Source: Sphingomonas sp.
Lineage (GTDB): Bacteria > Pseudomonadota > Alphaproteobacteria > Sphingomonadales > Sphingomonadaceae
Length of the DNA stretch: 64,000 nt
Direction: 5' to 3'
Assembly (NCBI RefSeq): GCF_019746665.1
Contig: NZ_JAIERS010000001.1
Location: forward strand, 124,001-188,000
The position numbers and the translations under genes are program-made. Shown in pieces: positions 15,824-25,135 of this stretch (positions are counted from its first letter, which is position 1; each line of letters begins with the position of its first letter). The notes below the pieces were generated by a model, which saw nothing but the letters and a program-made list of their open reading frames with translations, made no database searches and was not told where the DNA came from.

Positions 15824-16570
15824 TTAACCCGCGTTTGGCGGGGGCGCCAACGGGGCGAGCCGATCGATCAGCCGCGCGCGCGCCGTCAGTGCTTCCGCGG
15901 CGCGGCCCACCAGCAGGTCGCGCGTCAGGAAATGGCCGGTGAGGGCTAGGCCGTTCAGCACCGCCGCCCAATCGGCCGACCCGCCCTCCAGCAGGAATGC
16001 CGGCAGCGGCAGCAGCTTGGCGGCATAGGGCGCCCCCGCCGCGGCGCTTACCGCCATCCCGCTCTTGGGGCTGACATAAGCGAGGTTGTCGCACGCGCCA
16101 GTCACCGCGCAGGCTGAAAGATCGAGCCCGAATCCCAGTTCGGCAAGCAGCAGCAATTCATAGCGCACCAGCGCCGCCGCCCAATCGCGTGCGGCTGGCG
16201 CCGCCTCGATCGCGCGCAATACCGCGTCGAGCCCGGCATAGAGCCGAGGATAGGGCTGCGCCTCGGGCAGTGTCGCGGCGGTGAGCGCGGTGAGCCACTC
16301 GATCGCGGCGGCGGCAAGCGGCTCGGCGAACAGCGGCGCGCGACTGTGCTGCAGCTCGATCGTGAGCGCGGCGAGCTGGCCTTCGGTCCGCGCGCGCCAC
16401 TCGCCGAGCAGTTCATTGCCCGGCTGAAGCACCGGCCGCAGCGCACGCGAGCGCCCGCCCCGCACATAACCGGGCTGCACCCCCGCCGTCTCGGTGAGCG
16501 CGCGCGCGACGACACCGTGCTCGCCGTGCGGCCGCGCGGTGAGCAGAATGGCGGGCGCGCGCAGGTACAT
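15824..16570 (-). CDS. recO: DNA repair protein RecO
   Basis: RecFOR-pathway mediator that loads RecA onto SSB-coated DNA, about 248 residues. The N-terminal OB fold starts [18 protein letters not shown], and [21 protein letters not shown] is typical RecO. A C-terminal helical region carries [21 protein letters not shown], a reduced form of the RecO zinc-site region. ATG 16570 is preferred over a TTG two codons upstream. Lies between a FemAB-like gene and the GT2-GtrA gene. Confidence 0.9.
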   Translation of the reverse strand: MYLRAPAILLTARPHGEHGVVARALTETAGVQPGYVRGGRSRALRPVLQPGNELLGEWRARTEGQLAALTIELQHSRAPLFAEPLAAAAIEWLTALTAATLPEAQPYPRLYAGLDAVLRAIEAAPAARDWAAALVRYELLLLAELGFGLDLSACAVTGACDNLAYVSPKSGMAVSAAAGAPYAAKLLPLPAFLLEGGSADWAAVLNGLALTGHFLTRDLLVGRAAEALTARARLIDRLAPLAPPPNAG

Positions 16571-16620
16571 GGCCAAGCGTTAGCGCGGTAAGGAACGGGC
16601 GTCGATTGGGCCGCGACGCG

Positions 16621-17517
16621 TTACCGCCGCAACCGCCGCGCCACTCGCTCTAGCCCCAGCCGGCCAACCAGCGCCTTGCCTCGCGCGGCGGCGCCATCGA
16701 ACGCCGCGAGCGCTGTCAGCGCCGCCCGGTTCGCGAGCGTCGGCCGCAGCAGCAGCAGGTCGCGGCAATCGACCCCGCCGCTCGCGAACTGGCGCTTGTG
16801 CTGCCCTTCCCCCTCGGTGAAATCGAATCGGCCGAACCGCCCTTCGGACAGCAGCCCCTTCAGCGCCTCGAACAACAGCACCGAGCCAGGTGAGAGTTCG
16901 GCGAAATCGGGGTCGTGGCCGACATAGTCATAGCGCAGCGTGGCGCCGTCCGCCGGGCAATAGAGATAGGCCGCCGGCCGATCCTCGATAAGCAGCAGCC
17001 AGGCGCGGACCTGATCGGCGGCCGCCTGACGGAGCATCGTCGCGACAAAGGCCGGGTCGGCGGGGAGCGCGCTCCCCAGCAATCGCGCCTGATAGGTGCG
17101 CGCGGCGAGCGGCGCGGCGAGCGCGTGGAACGCCGCCAGCTCATCGGGCGTGCGATAGGCACGGATCATCATCCCCGCCCCGCCCAGCTTCTTCGCCTTG
17201 CGCTTGATGCCCGAGCGGGTGTTCGCACTCAGCCCCGCGAGGAACGCCGCCTCGCCCTGACGCAGATCGACGAAATAGCGGGTATAGGCTTGGCGCTCGA
17301 ATGCGATCAGGCCGTGCTTCGCGACGCCAGGCACCCAGGCGGCGGGAAGCGAAGTGATGCTATAGCCATGCGCCTCGGCCGCGAGCGGCGGCAGCGCGGG
17401 CGGCCCGCCGCCCAATGCCGCCTCCAGCGACAGGGGCACGCGCACCAACCGGCGCGGGATCGCGAACAGGGTGCGTGCACCGAGCTGGAATTTGAGCGGC
17501 AGGCTGACCGCGCTCAT
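16621..17517 (-). CDS. FemAB/BioF2-like GNAT acyltransferase
   Basis: 298-residue protein of the Acetyltransf_6 (FemAB/CelD-like) type. GLSANTRSGIKRKAKKLGGAG (residues around 117-137) is the conserved basic segment; LLIEDRPAAYLYCPADGATLRYDYVGHDPDFAELSPGSVLLFEALKGL is the GNAT core. Near the end DFTEGEGQHKRQF is also characteristic. Enzymes of this group transfer acyl or aminoacyl groups, often in envelope polysaccharide pathways. ATG 17517 overlaps the deacetylase stop (ATGA), implying coupling. A much longer frame upstream is antisense-like shadow. Confidence 0.75.
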   Translation of the reverse strand: MSAVSLPLKFQLGARTLFAIPRRLVRVPLSLEAALGGGPPALPPLAAEAHGYSITSLPAAWVPGVAKHGLIAFERQAYTRYFVDLRQGEAAFLAGLSANTRSGIKRKAKKLGGAGMMIRAYRTPDELAAFHALAAPLAARTYQARLLGSALPADPAFVATMLRQAAADQVRAWLLLIEDRPAAYLYCPADGATLRYDYVGHDPDFAELSPGSVLLFEALKGLLSEGRFGRFDFTEGEGQHKRQFASGGVDCRDLLLLRPTLANRAALTALAAFDGAAARGKALVGRLGLERVARRLRR

Positions 17518-18467
17518 GCCGCGTGCTCGGCGACCATGTTCGACCAGAGCTGCTCGGCCTGGCGCCAGCGCAGCCGCGCTTCGCTCGGCGGCAGCGGCGT
17601 ATCCCGGCGATCGAGCGGCAGCGGCGCGCGGCTGTCGAAGCGCGTCGTCGCCAGACTGTCGCCGCTTTCGGCGAGCATCGCGCACAGCGCCTCGAACCGG
17701 CGGACATGTACCGCGTTCGCGCCGGTGCCCGCACGATTGGCCAGTTCGAAACCGTGGCTCACGATCACCACCGCCGCATGATCGGCGGTAACCGCGTGAT
17801 CGAGCGCCGCACGCATCTCGGCGGCCGAGAGCGCGCAGATCTGAAAAGTGCGTAGCCGACCGGGGCGCTCCTCGATCAGGCTCACGGGCAGCTCGATCAC
17901 GCCGGCATGGCGACACGGTGCCACCTGCGCCGGCGCCAGCCCCACGCGCGAGGGCCAGGGCTGCATCGAGCCATTATGGCTGCTGTCATAAGTGAAACCG
18001 AGCCCGGCAAGCGCGGCGAGCGTCGCATCATCGGCGGCATAGCTACCCGCGCGAAACGCGATCGGGGGCGGCGCGCCCGCTTCGATCAGCAGCGCGCGCG
18101 CCTGGGCGATGAAATCGGCCTGCTCGTCCGGGGAACGCCCGATCAGCTCGAACGGTCCGTGATTCCGCCCCTGGTCCCCCACCATCGCGCCGTACCAATT
18201 GGGGTGAAGATGCAGCTGCACTTCCTGCCCGGCGGCGAGGATCGTCTCGACGATGCGGCGGATCGGCGCGAGGCCATAAACATGCGCCGGCATCGGATCG
18301 ATGAAGAAGCACGCGTTCAGGCCGAAATCACGCAATATCTCCAGCTGATAGGAGATGCCGACCCCCGCCGGCTCGAAACTGCGCTCGAACTGAGTCGCGA
18401 TCGGCAGCCCGGCGACGTGATGGCGCCAGACCAGCTCGGTATCGATCGTCAGGAACACCGCGGGCAT
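17514..18467 (-). CDS. Polysaccharide deacetylase-family protein (NodB-like)
   Basis: 317 residues with a CE4/NodB-like barrel. FLTIDTELVW (5-14) supplies the first aspartate (D9), although the second acidic residue is Glu11-Leu rather than the usual Asp-Asp. QLHLHPNWYG near residue 84-93 gives the metal-binding HxH, and AFRAGSYAAD carries the conserved Arg. ELPVSLIEE and VIVSHGFEL are later motifs. No signal peptide, so cytoplasmic or with an unusual substrate. Coupled to the FemAB-like gene, suggesting a glycan modification pair. Confidence 0.78.
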   Translation of the reverse strand: MPAVFLTIDTELVWRHHVAGLPIATQFERSFEPAGVGISYQLEILRDFGLNACFFIDPMPAHVYGLAPIRRIVETILAAGQEVQLHLHPNWYGAMVGDQGRNHGPFELIGRSPDEQADFIAQARALLIEAGAPPPIAFRAGSYAADDATLAALAGLGFTYDSSHNGSMQPWPSRVGLAPAQVAPCRHAGVIELPVSLIEERPGRLRTFQICALSAAEMRAALDHAVTADHAAVVIVSHGFELANRAGTGANAVHVRRFEALCAMLAESGDSLATTRFDSRAPLPLDRRDTPLPPSEARLRWRQAEQLWSNMVAEHAA

Positions 18468-18526
18468 GAGCGAGCCTTATCGGCTCGCGGTTAAACTTTG
18501 CCCAACATTCCCCTCGGGGACCGGCT

Positions 18527-19987
18527 TTATCCCAGCGCTTTCTTCAGCAGCTCGTTGACCACCGCGGGGTTGGCCTTGCCGCCCATCGCCTTCATCACTT
18601 GGCCGACGAAGAAGCCAAAGAGCTTGTCCTTGCCGCCGCGATAATCGGCGACCTTGTCCGCGTTCGCGGCCATCACCTTGGCGATTTCGGCCTCGATCGC
18701 GCCGGTGTCGCTGGTCTGCTTCAGCCCGCGCTCCTCGACGATCTTGCCCGCGTCGTCACCCGTTTCGAGCATGATCTCGAACACCTGTTTGGCGAGCGTG
18801 TTCGACAGCGTGCCATCGGCCACCAGCTCCAGCAACTCGGCCGCCTGAACGGGGCTGACCGGGCTGTCCGCGATGTCGCGCCCCAGCCGGTTGAGCGCGC
18901 CGAACAACTCGCTCGTCACCCAGTTCGACGCTTGGGAGGGCTGCGCGCCGGCCGCCAGCAGCGCGTCGAACCAGCGCGCGCTTTCAACCTCGGCGGTCAG
19001 CACGCCGGCATTGTACGGCGTGATGCCCGCGGCGACATAGCGCGCGCGCTTGGCGTCGGGCAGTTCGGGGAGGGACGCGCGGCAATCCTCGATGAATGCG
19101 TCGTCCAGCTCTAGCGGCAACAGGTCCGGATCGGGGAAATAGCGATAGTCGTGTGCATCTTCCTTGGAACGCATCGAGCGCGTCGTGCCCTTATCTGGAT
19201 CGAACAGCCGGGTTTCCTGGACGATGCGGCCACCGCTTTCGATCACGTCGATCTGCCGCCTCGCCTCATGCTCGATCGCCTGCATCACGAAACGCACCGA
19301 ATTGACATTCTTGGTCTCGGTCCGCGTGCCGAACGGCTCGCCCGGGCGACGGACGCTGACATTCACGTCGGCGCGCATCGAGCCCTGGTCCATATTGCCG
19401 TCGCAACTGCCGACATAGCGCAGAATCGCGCGCAGCTTCGTCAGATAAGCGCCTGCTTCAGCAGGAGAACGCATATCCGGACGGCTGACGATCTCCATCA
19501 GCGCGACGCCGGAGCGGTTGAGATCGACATAGGAGCGCGTCGGATGCTGATCGTGCATCAGCTTGCCGGCATCCTGCTCGACATGGATGCGCTCGACCCC
19601 GATGCGCTTGGTCTCGTCCCCCACTTCGATCTCGACCGCACCCTCGCCCACCAGCGGATGGTAGAGCTGGCTGATCTGATAGCCCTGCGGCAGATCAGCG
19701 TAGAAGTAATTCTTGCGATCGAAGCGCGACCATTTGTTGATCTGCGCATTGATCGCGAGCCCCGTTCGCACCGCCTGCCGGATGCATTCCTTGTTCGGCA
19801 CCGGCAGCATCCCCGGCATCGCCGCGTCGACCAGGCTGACCTGTGTGTTGGGCTCGGCCCCGAATGCCGTCGCCGCGCCGGAGAAAAGCTTGGCGTTGCT
19901 GACGACCTGGGCGTGAACTTCGAGGCCGATCACGACCTCCCAATCGCCGGTCGCGCCAGATATAAGATAGGGGGATACGTCAGCCAT
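18527..19987 (-). CDS. gatB: Aspartyl/glutamyl-tRNA(Asn/Gln) amidotransferase subunit B
   Basis: Kinase/tRNA-binding subunit of GatCAB, 486 residues. It activates misacylated Glu-tRNA(Gln) or Asp-tRNA(Asn) for amidation. Motifs include [10 protein letters not shown] near residue 20-29, [22 protein letters not shown], and the C-terminal YqeY-like tail ([33 protein letters not shown]). Complete and normal in length. Unusually it is separated from gatA by a small ORF and a vapBC pair, and its first 8 bp overlap the end of vapC. Only a weak ribosome binding site precedes ATG 19987. Confidence 0.96.
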   Translation of the reverse strand: MADVSPYLISGATGDWEVVIGLEVHAQVVSNAKLFSGAATAFGAEPNTQVSLVDAAMPGMLPVPNKECIRQAVRTGLAINAQINKWSRFDRKNYFYADLPQGYQISQLYHPLVGEGAVEIEVGDETKRIGVERIHVEQDAGKLMHDQHPTRSYVDLNRSGVALMEIVSRPDMRSPAEAGAYLTKLRAILRYVGSCDGNMDQGSMRADVNVSVRRPGEPFGTRTETKNVNSVRFVMQAIEHEARRQIDVIESGGRIVQETRLFDPDKGTTRSMRSKEDAHDYRYFPDPDLLPLELDDAFIEDCRASLPELPDAKRARYVAAGITPYNAGVLTAEVESARWFDALLAAGAQPSQASNWVTSELFGALNRLGRDIADSPVSPVQAAELLELVADGTLSNTLAKQVFEIMLETGDDAGKIVEERGLKQTSDTGAIEAEIAKVMAANADKVADYRGGKDKLFGFFVGQVMKAMGGKANPAVVNELLKKALG

Positions 19988-20393
19988 GTTCGGTCTCGGG
20001 CGTGATGAGGGGAAGTTGGGGAAAATAGGCTCGGTAGCGACGAGGATCGCGGGTAATCAAGGTGGCGTCTTCGGCGGCTGCATGGCCTCCGATCAGAAAA
20101 TCGGAAAGCAATTTTTCTCGCTTGCCTCCTGCCTGCCGATACGCTCGATGGGCTTCGCCGGCCAATTGCGCTGCTGGTGCATCAAGCTGCCAAATCATGA
20201 TATCTAGCTGCTGTAGCAAGGATACCATCGCGGGCAAAATGCGCCCTCCCGACGCCAATTCCCCAATGACAACCGGACTCACCGTGACGAGTTCGGATTT
20301 CGCTGCCCGAGCAACTGCAGTTGCGGACCAATTAAACCAAACATCGTCTTCTTCGATCAAATCGATGAGGACATTCGTGTCGAGCATAATCAT
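19980..20393 (-). CDS. vapC: VapC-like PIN-domain toxin ribonuclease
   Basis: PIN-domain endoribonuclease of 137 residues. The acidic active site is intact: D5 in [10 protein letters not shown]45 in [10 protein letters not shown]98 in [10 protein letters not shown] and D116 in [10 protein letters not shown]. Many characterised VapC toxins cleave tRNA or the sarcin-ricin loop. It overlaps the antitoxin gene by 4 bp (ATGA) and its 3' end overlaps gatB by 8 bp. Base composition is lower in GC than gatA/gatB, consistent with acquisition. Target unknown. Confidence 0.87.
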   Translation of the reverse strand: MIMLDTNVLIDLIEEDDVWFNWSATAVARAAKSELVTVSPVVIGELASGGRILPAMVSLLQQLDIMIWQLDAPAAQLAGEAHRAYRQAGGKREKLLSDFLIGGHAAAEDATLITRDPRRYRAYFPQLPLITPETEHG

Positions 20394-20665
20394 GGCGGGA
20401 AAGGATCGTCCCCACGGAGGTCGCGCATGATCTCATCGGTCGGGCGACCGTCGCGCAAATGAGCGTAGCGGCGGCTCACCTCGCGCATTTCTGCTACCCG
20501 ACGAGCAAGCGGTTCATCGTCATCGCTTGCTTTGCGGATGACCATTTCGCCGGCTAAATTGCGCTCGAACACCACCGGCTCACCTGCGCGAAGCCCGAGG
20601 GCCTCCCGAACATCCGTTGGGATAGTAACCTGACCTTCGGGTGACATTCGAATAAGCGTGCCCAT
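20390..20665 (-). CDS. vapB: AbrB/MazE-type antitoxin of the vapC pair
   Basis: 91-residue protein with an N-terminal swapped-hairpin SpoVT/AbrB domain (LIRMSPEGQVTIPTDVREALGLRAGEPVVFE, about residues 4-35) for DNA binding and a flexible, charged C-terminal tail expected to wrap VapC. Sits immediately upstream of vapC with an ATGA overlap. It should autorepress a promoter if one lies upstream, but only 12 bp separate it from the small ORF that follows gatA. Confidence 0.85.
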   Translation of the reverse strand: MGTLIRMSPEGQVTIPTDVREALGLRAGEPVVFERNLAGEMVIRKASDDDEPLARRVAEMREVSRRYAHLRDGRPTDEIMRDLRGDDPFPP

Positions 20666-20677
20666 GCTCCCAGTCTA

Positions 20678-20833
20678 TCAGGCGGCGTCGTCATGGTCCA
20701 TGCGCGGACGTGGCGGCGGTGGTGCGGTGGACTGCGGCGGCCTGCGACGGGGCTTTTCCTCAGCCAGCCCCTCTAACACGCCCTCAACGACCGCCCAGGC
20801 AATCTCCAGCGCCGTTTCGAATGCCCAGTGCAC
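20678..20833 (-). CDS. Small hypothetical protein between gatA and vapB
   Basis: A 51-codon frame starting at GTG 20833, directly after the gatA TAG with no gap, and ending 12 bp before vapB. Residues 4-25 form a plausible amphipathic helix (FETALEIAWAVVEGVLEGLAE) and the rest is a Pro/Arg-rich tail (RRRPPQ, APPPPRPR) ending DHDDAA. No known family is recognised. Placement inside the operon and abutting start support it, but it could be a fortuitous frame in GC-rich DNA. Confidence 0.4.
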   Translation of the reverse strand: MHWAFETALEIAWAVVEGVLEGLAEEKPRRRPPQSTAPPPPRPRMDHDDAA

Positions 20834-22318
20834 CTACCACCACGCCTCCGGCCGCGCGATGAAGCCCGCCCGCTCCTCGATCGCGAGGCACGCATCGAGC
20901 ACGCCCCGCTCGTCAAGCGGCTTGCCGATGATCTGCAACCCCAGCGGCAGCCCCGCCCCATCGAGCCCGCCCGGCACGCTCATCGCCGGCAGCCCAGCGA
21001 GCGAGGAAGGTACGGTGAACACGTCGTTCAAATACATCGCGATCGGATCGGCCGATTTCTCCCCCAGCGCGAAGGCGGCTGAAGGCGCGGTCGGGGTCAG
21101 CAGCAGGTCGCACTGCGCCCATGCGCGTTCGAAATCGCGGGCGATCAGCGCGCGCACCTTCTGAGCTTGTGTGTAATAAGCGTCGTAAAAGCCTGCGGAC
21201 AAAACATAAGTGCCGATCATGATCCGGCGCTTTACCTCGTCGCCGAAGCCGGCGGCGCGGGTCGCGGCGTACATTTCCTGCAGGTTCGCGCCTTCGGGCA
21301 GGTCGCGCCGCCCATAGCGCACGCCATCATAACGCGCGAGGTTCGACGAGGCCTCGGCCGGGGCGATGATGTAATAGGCTGGCAGCGCGTACTTGGTATG
21401 CGGTAGCGAGACGTCGACGATCTCCGCGCCCGCGTCGCGCACCCAGGCGATGCCCTGCTGCCACAGCGCCTCGATCTCGGGCGGCATCCCGTCGACCCGA
21501 TATTCCTTGGGAATACCGATGCGCTTGCCCTTCAAATTGCTTGATAATCCCGCTTCCCAATTGGGCACGGCCAGATCGAGCGAAGTGGCATCCTTGGGAT
21601 CGAACTCGGCCATCGCCTGAAGCATGATCGCGCAGTCGCGCACGTCGCGCGCCATCGGTCCCGCCTGATCGAGCGACGACGCGAAGGCGACGACACCCCA
21701 GCGCGAGCAGCGGCCATAGGTTGGCTTGATGCCCGAAATGCCGGTGAACGCCGCCGGCTGGCGGATAGAGCCGCCGGTGTCGGTGCCCGTCGCCCCCGGC
21801 GCGATCCGCGCCGCGACCGCCGCCGATGAACCGCCCGACGAACCACCCGGCGCGAGCGGCGCGTTGCCGCCATCGTTGCGGCGCCACGGCGAGATGACAT
21901 TGCCATAGGCGCTGGTCTCGTTCGAAGAGCCCATCGCGAACTGGTCCATGTTCAGCTTGCCGAGCATCCCCGCGCCCGCCGCCCACAAATTGCCCGAGAC
22001 GGTCGACTCATAGGTGGGGGTGAAGCCTTCGAGGATCAGGCTCGCGGCGGTGGTCGGCACGCCCTTGGTGCAGAACAGGTCCTTCATGCCGATCGGCACG
22101 CCGGAGAGCGGCTTCAGCGTCTCGCCCGCCGCGCGCGCCGCGTCGGCGGCATCGGCGGCGGCAAGCGCGTGATCGGGGGTTTCCACGAGGAACGCGTTGA
22201 GCGGCCGCGCCTTTTCGACCGCGGCGACAAAGGCCTCGGCCACTTCGCGCGCGGAAAATGTGCCATCGCGCACCCCATCGCGGATCGCCGCGATCCCGAG
22301 ATCGGTGAGCGCGCTCAT
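20834..22318 (-). CDS. gatA: Aspartyl/glutamyl-tRNA amidotransferase subunit A
   Basis: Amidase subunit of GatCAB that releases ammonia from glutamine, 494 residues. The Ser-cisSer-Lys triad is visible as K79 (GVPIGMKD), S160 in the GGSSGGSS signature and S184 in [11 protein letters not shown]. Length and motif spacing are as in characterised GatA. It overlaps gatC by 4 bp and is followed without a gap by the small ORF. Confidence 0.97.
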   Translation of the reverse strand: MSALTDLGIAAIRDGVRDGTFSAREVAEAFVAAVEKARPLNAFLVETPDHALAAADAADAARAAGETLKPLSGVPIGMKDLFCTKGVPTTAASLILEGFTPTYESTVSGNLWAAGAGMLGKLNMDQFAMGSSNETSAYGNVISPWRRNDGGNAPLAPGGSSGGSSAAVAARIAPGATGTDTGGSIRQPAAFTGISGIKPTYGRCSRWGVVAFASSLDQAGPMARDVRDCAIMLQAMAEFDPKDATSLDLAVPNWEAGLSSNLKGKRIGIPKEYRVDGMPPEIEALWQQGIAWVRDAGAEIVDVSLPHTKYALPAYYIIAPAEASSNLARYDGVRYGRRDLPEGANLQEMYAATRAAGFGDEVKRRIMIGTYVLSAGFYDAYYTQAQKVRALIARDFERAWAQCDLLLTPTAPSAAFALGEKSADPIAMYLNDVFTVPSSLAGLPAMSVPGGLDGAGLPLGLQIIGKPLDERGVLDACLAIEERAGFIARPEAWW

Positions 22319-22602
22319 TCGATCACCTTGGGCACGGTGAAGAAGCCATGCTCGGCCTGGGGCGCGTTGGCCAGCACCTTATCGCGAACGTCGCCATGGC
22401 TCACCACATCGTCGCGCAGGCGCAGATGATTGGGGATCACCGCCGTCATCGGTGCGACCTCGCTCACGTCCACCTCGCCCAGTTGCTCGATCCAGCCGAG
22501 GATCTTGCCAAGCTCGGGCGCGAGCCGCGCCGCCTCGTCCTCGCTGATCGCGATGCGCGCGAGGCCCGCGATCCGTTTCACGGTGGGAATATCGACTGCC
22601 AT
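22315..22602 (-). CDS. gatC: Aspartyl/glutamyl-tRNA amidotransferase subunit C
   Basis: 95-residue GatC, the small subunit that wraps GatA and GatB. Conserved elements are [34 protein letters not shown], the turn [17 protein letters not shown] and the C-terminal [10 protein letters not shown]. The frame is open for 95 codons upstream, but ATG 22602 ([16 protein letters not shown]) matches the family start. First gene of the gat run; ATGA overlap with gatA. Confidence 0.95.
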   Translation of the reverse strand: MAVDIPTVKRIAGLARIAISEDEAARLAPELGKILGWIEQLGEVDVSEVAPMTAVIPNHLRLRDDVVSHGDVRDKVLANAPQAEHGFFTVPKVIE

Positions 22603-22681
22603 GCGAGCGCGGCTAGCACCGCCCGCGCGCCCCGTGCAACCGTCCGCGGCACGCATAAGGAGAGTTTCGCCGGTCCGCGCG

Positions 22682-22710
22682 TTGATGTTGCGCCGCACAA
22701 TGCGCATATG
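22682..22710 (+). promoter_or_regulatory. Candidate promoter of the DUF3089 gene
   Basis: TTGATG (22682-22687), 17-nt spacer, CATATG (22705-22710), in the 153-bp gap between divergent gatC and the DUF3089 gene. The -10 is a moderate match only. Confidence 0.3.
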
Positions 22711-22755
22711 AGGGCCCGGGCGGTATCTGCACCGGCTTAAGGTTCGGAGTGCGCT

Positions 22756-23853
22756 TTGGCTCGTAAATTTCTCTATTTGGTGGTGATTCTGGTTGTGATT
22801 GCGCTCGGCTCCTTGCTCGCCTTCCGCCTGTTCGGCGCGCAGATGATGCGCGCCGCGCTGGTGCCCAGCGCCGCGTTCGAAGCGCAAGCGGCAGTGCGCG
22901 CGCAGGCTTACGCGGAGCCCAATATGTGGATCGCGCGGCCGGACAAGCCGAGCAATCCCGCCCTATGGGCGCCGCCGGGCTATAAGCCAGCCACGGCGCC
23001 CAAGGCGGCGCTGTTCTTCGTCCACCCGACTTCGTATCTGGAGCGTACCCGCTGGAACGCGCCGCTGGATGACGCGACCGCCAATGACCGTGCGGCGCTG
23101 TTCCTGCGAGGCCAAGCGAGCGCGTTCAACGAATCGGCCGCCATCTGGGCGCCGCGCTATCGCCAGGCGACTTTCGGCGCGTTCCTGACCAACCAGCAAG
23201 CGGCGCAACAGGCGCTCGATCTGGCCTATGGTGACGTGCTGGCGGCGTTCGATGCGTTCCTGGCGCAGGTAGGGCCGGATCGCCCGATCATCCTCGCCGG
23301 CCATAGCCAGGGCGCGCTCCACCTGACGCGGCTGCTGCGCGAGCGCGTCGCGGGTAAGCCGCTCGCGTCGCGGATCGTCGCGGCCTATGTCGTCGGCTGG
23401 CCGGTGTCGCGCACCGCCGACCTACCCGCGCTCGGCCTGCCCGAATGCCGTACCCCCACCCAGCGGGGTTGCCTGCTGAGCTGGCAGAGTTTTGGCGAGC
23501 CGGCCGATCCCAGTCTGATCCTCGATACCTTCGACGCGACGCCTGGCTTCACCGGCGCAGCGCGGCGCGGGACGGCGCTTGTCTGCACCAATCCGCTCAC
23601 CGGCACGCCCAATGCCGACGCGCCGGCGAGCGCCAATCTCGGCACGCTGGTCCCCTCGGCCGATCTGAAGACCGCGACGATCGAGCCCGGCAAGATCCCT
23701 GCGCGCTGCTCGGGTCGTGGCGTGCTGCTGATCGGCACGCCGCCCATCCAATTCCCCAGCTTCGTGCTGCCGGGGAACAATTATCATGTGTTCGATTACA
23801 GCCTGTTCTGGGCGAATGTGCGCGCGGATGTGGCACGGCGGCTGGCGGGTTAG
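22756..23853 (+). CDS. DUF3089 alpha/beta-hydrolase-like protein
   Basis: 365 residues. An N-terminal hydrophobic helix ([20 protein letters not shown], 7-26) anchors or exports it. FFVHPTSYL at 87-95 and the nucleophile elbow AGHSQG with S184 identify the DUF3089 branch of serine hydrolases. The C-terminal [16 protein letters not shown]-like region ([12 protein letters not shown]) supplies a likely catalytic histidine. The start is TTG 22756, with GGAG 6 nt upstream. Substrate unknown. Confidence 0.8.
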   Translation: MARKFLYLVVILVVIALGSLLAFRLFGAQMMRAALVPSAAFEAQAAVRAQAYAEPNMWIARPDKPSNPALWAPPGYKPATAPKAALFFVHPTSYLERTRWNAPLDDATANDRAALFLRGQASAFNESAAIWAPRYRQATFGAFLTNQQAAQQALDLAYGDVLAAFDAFLAQVGPDRPIILAGHSQGALHLTRLLRERVAGKPLASRIVAAYVVGWPVSRTADLPALGLPECRTPTQRGCLLSWQSFGEPADPSLILDTFDATPGFTGAARRGTALVCTNPLTGTPNADAPASANLGTLVPSADLKTATIEPGKIPARCSGRGVLLIGTPPIQFPSFVLPGNNYHVFDYSLFWANVRADVARRLAG

Positions 23854-23895
23854 CGGCCGCTGGAACGACGCGGCCAGGCGCGCCATAACGCCCCC

Positions 23896-24357
23896 ATGCT
23901 CATAACCACCGACCCCGCCGCCTTCCGCGTCGCGCTTCCCCAGGGCGGGCGGCTGCTGGGGCTCGACGTGGGCACCAAGACGATCGGCACCGCGCTGTGC
24001 GACGCCGAATGGCATTTCGCGAGCCCCGCCCTGCTCATCCGGCGCACCAAATTCACCGCCGACAAGGCGGCGCTCGCCGGGCTGATCGCCGCGCAGGCGG
24101 TAAAGGGCCTCGTGATCGGCCTGCCGCTAAACCTGGACGGCAGCGACAGTCCGCGCACCCAGTCGACCCGCGCCTTCGCGCGCAACTGCGCCGATCTCGG
24201 CCCCATATTATTGTGGGATGAGCGCTGGTCGACCCAGGCGGTCGAACGCCAGATGATCGCCGAGGATCTCTCCCGCGCCAAGCGCGCCGAGCGAGTCGAT
24301 AAGCTTGCGGCGAGTTACATCCTGCAAGGCGCGATCGACGCGCTGGCGATGGGGTGA
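23896..24357 (+). CDS. ruvX: RuvX/YqgF family putative Holliday junction resolvase
   Basis: 153-residue RNase H-fold protein. [15 protein letters not shown] is the first catalytic segment, [24 protein letters not shown] the conserved G-x-P-x-N-x-D-G motif, and [15 protein letters not shown] the second acidic motif. YqgF proteins act in pre-16S rRNA 5' processing and were proposed as junction resolvases. Starts near the end of a run with DUF3089 and is convergent with ppk2. Confidence 0.92.
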   Translation: MLITTDPAAFRVALPQGGRLLGLDVGTKTIGTALCDAEWHFASPALLIRRTKFTADKAALAGLIAAQAVKGLVIGLPLNLDGSDSPRTQSTRAFARNCADLGPILLWDERWSTQAVERQMIAEDLSRAKRAERVDKLAASYILQGAIDALAMG

Positions 24358-24361
24358 GCAT

Positions 24362-25135
24362 TCACTCACCCAGCGCCGCCTTTGCCACGCGCGCCAGCTC
24401 GGGGTCGAGCGGCGGCGGTTCCAGCGGCACGAACGCTTCGAGCCGATCGGCCACCGCCTTCAGCGCCGCGATCCGCGCGGCCTTCTTGTCATTGGCGTCG
24501 ATCGCGACCCAGGGCGCCCAACGCGTATCGGTGCGGCGGAACATTTCGGCCATCGCTTCCAGATAATCCTGCCGCCGCGCCCGGTTGCGATAATCGTCGA
24601 GGCCCGTCTTCCAGCGTTTCCACGGGTCTTCGAGCCGCTCGCGCAGGCGTTTGTCCTGCTCCTTCTGGGTGATGTGGAGGAACAGCTTGATGATGGTCGT
24701 GCCGCTGTCGGCCTGCTGCGCTTCGAATTCGTTGATCTCGTCATAGCCGCGGCGCCATTCGGGCTCGCTCGCGAAACCTTCGACCCGTTCGACGAGGACG
24801 CGACCGTACCAGCTGCGATCGAACACTGCGATGTTGCCGGCCGCTGGCAGCCGCGTCCAGAAGCGCCAGAGAAAGTGGCGGGCGCGCTCCTCGGCGGAGG
24901 GGGCCGCGATGGGAAAAACCTCGAAATAGCGCGGGTCCCATTCGGCGGTCAGGCGCTTGATCGCCCCACCCTTGCCCGCCGCGTCCCAGCCCTCGAACAC
25001 GATCACGGCGCGGCGTTTGTGGCAAAGATGCGCCACCTGGAGACGGGCGAGCCGGGCCTGCAACGCCTTCAAATCAGCATCGTAATCAACTTCATATTCA
25101 GCGTTTTGTTCAAAGTCTTTGAGATTGATTGTCAT
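24362..25135 (-). CDS. ppk2: PPK2-family polyphosphate kinase
   Basis: 257-residue single-domain PPK2, which uses polyphosphate to phosphorylate nucleotides or the reverse. Walker A GWDAAGKGG (49-57), Walker B FDRSWYGRVLVER (105-117) and the lid RLEDPWKRWKTGLDDY are all present. The preference for NMP or NDP cannot be read confidently. ATG 25135 overlaps the stop of the upstream APC permease (ATGA), so the two are translationally coupled. A longer frame upstream is an antisense-like shadow of the permease. A separate ppk1-ppx operon lies at 30.8-34.5 kb. Confidence 0.92.
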   Translation of the reverse strand: MTINLKDFEQNAEYEVDYDADLKALQARLARLQVAHLCHKRRAVIVFEGWDAAGKGGAIKRLTAEWDPRYFEVFPIAAPSAEERARHFLWRFWTRLPAAGNIAVFDRSWYGRVLVERVEGFASEPEWRRGYDEINEFEAQQADSGTTIIKLFLHITQKEQDKRLRERLEDPWKRWKTGLDDYRNRARRQDYLEAMAEMFRRTDTRWAPWVAIDANDKKAARIAALKAVADRLEAFVPLEPPPLDPELARVAKAALGE

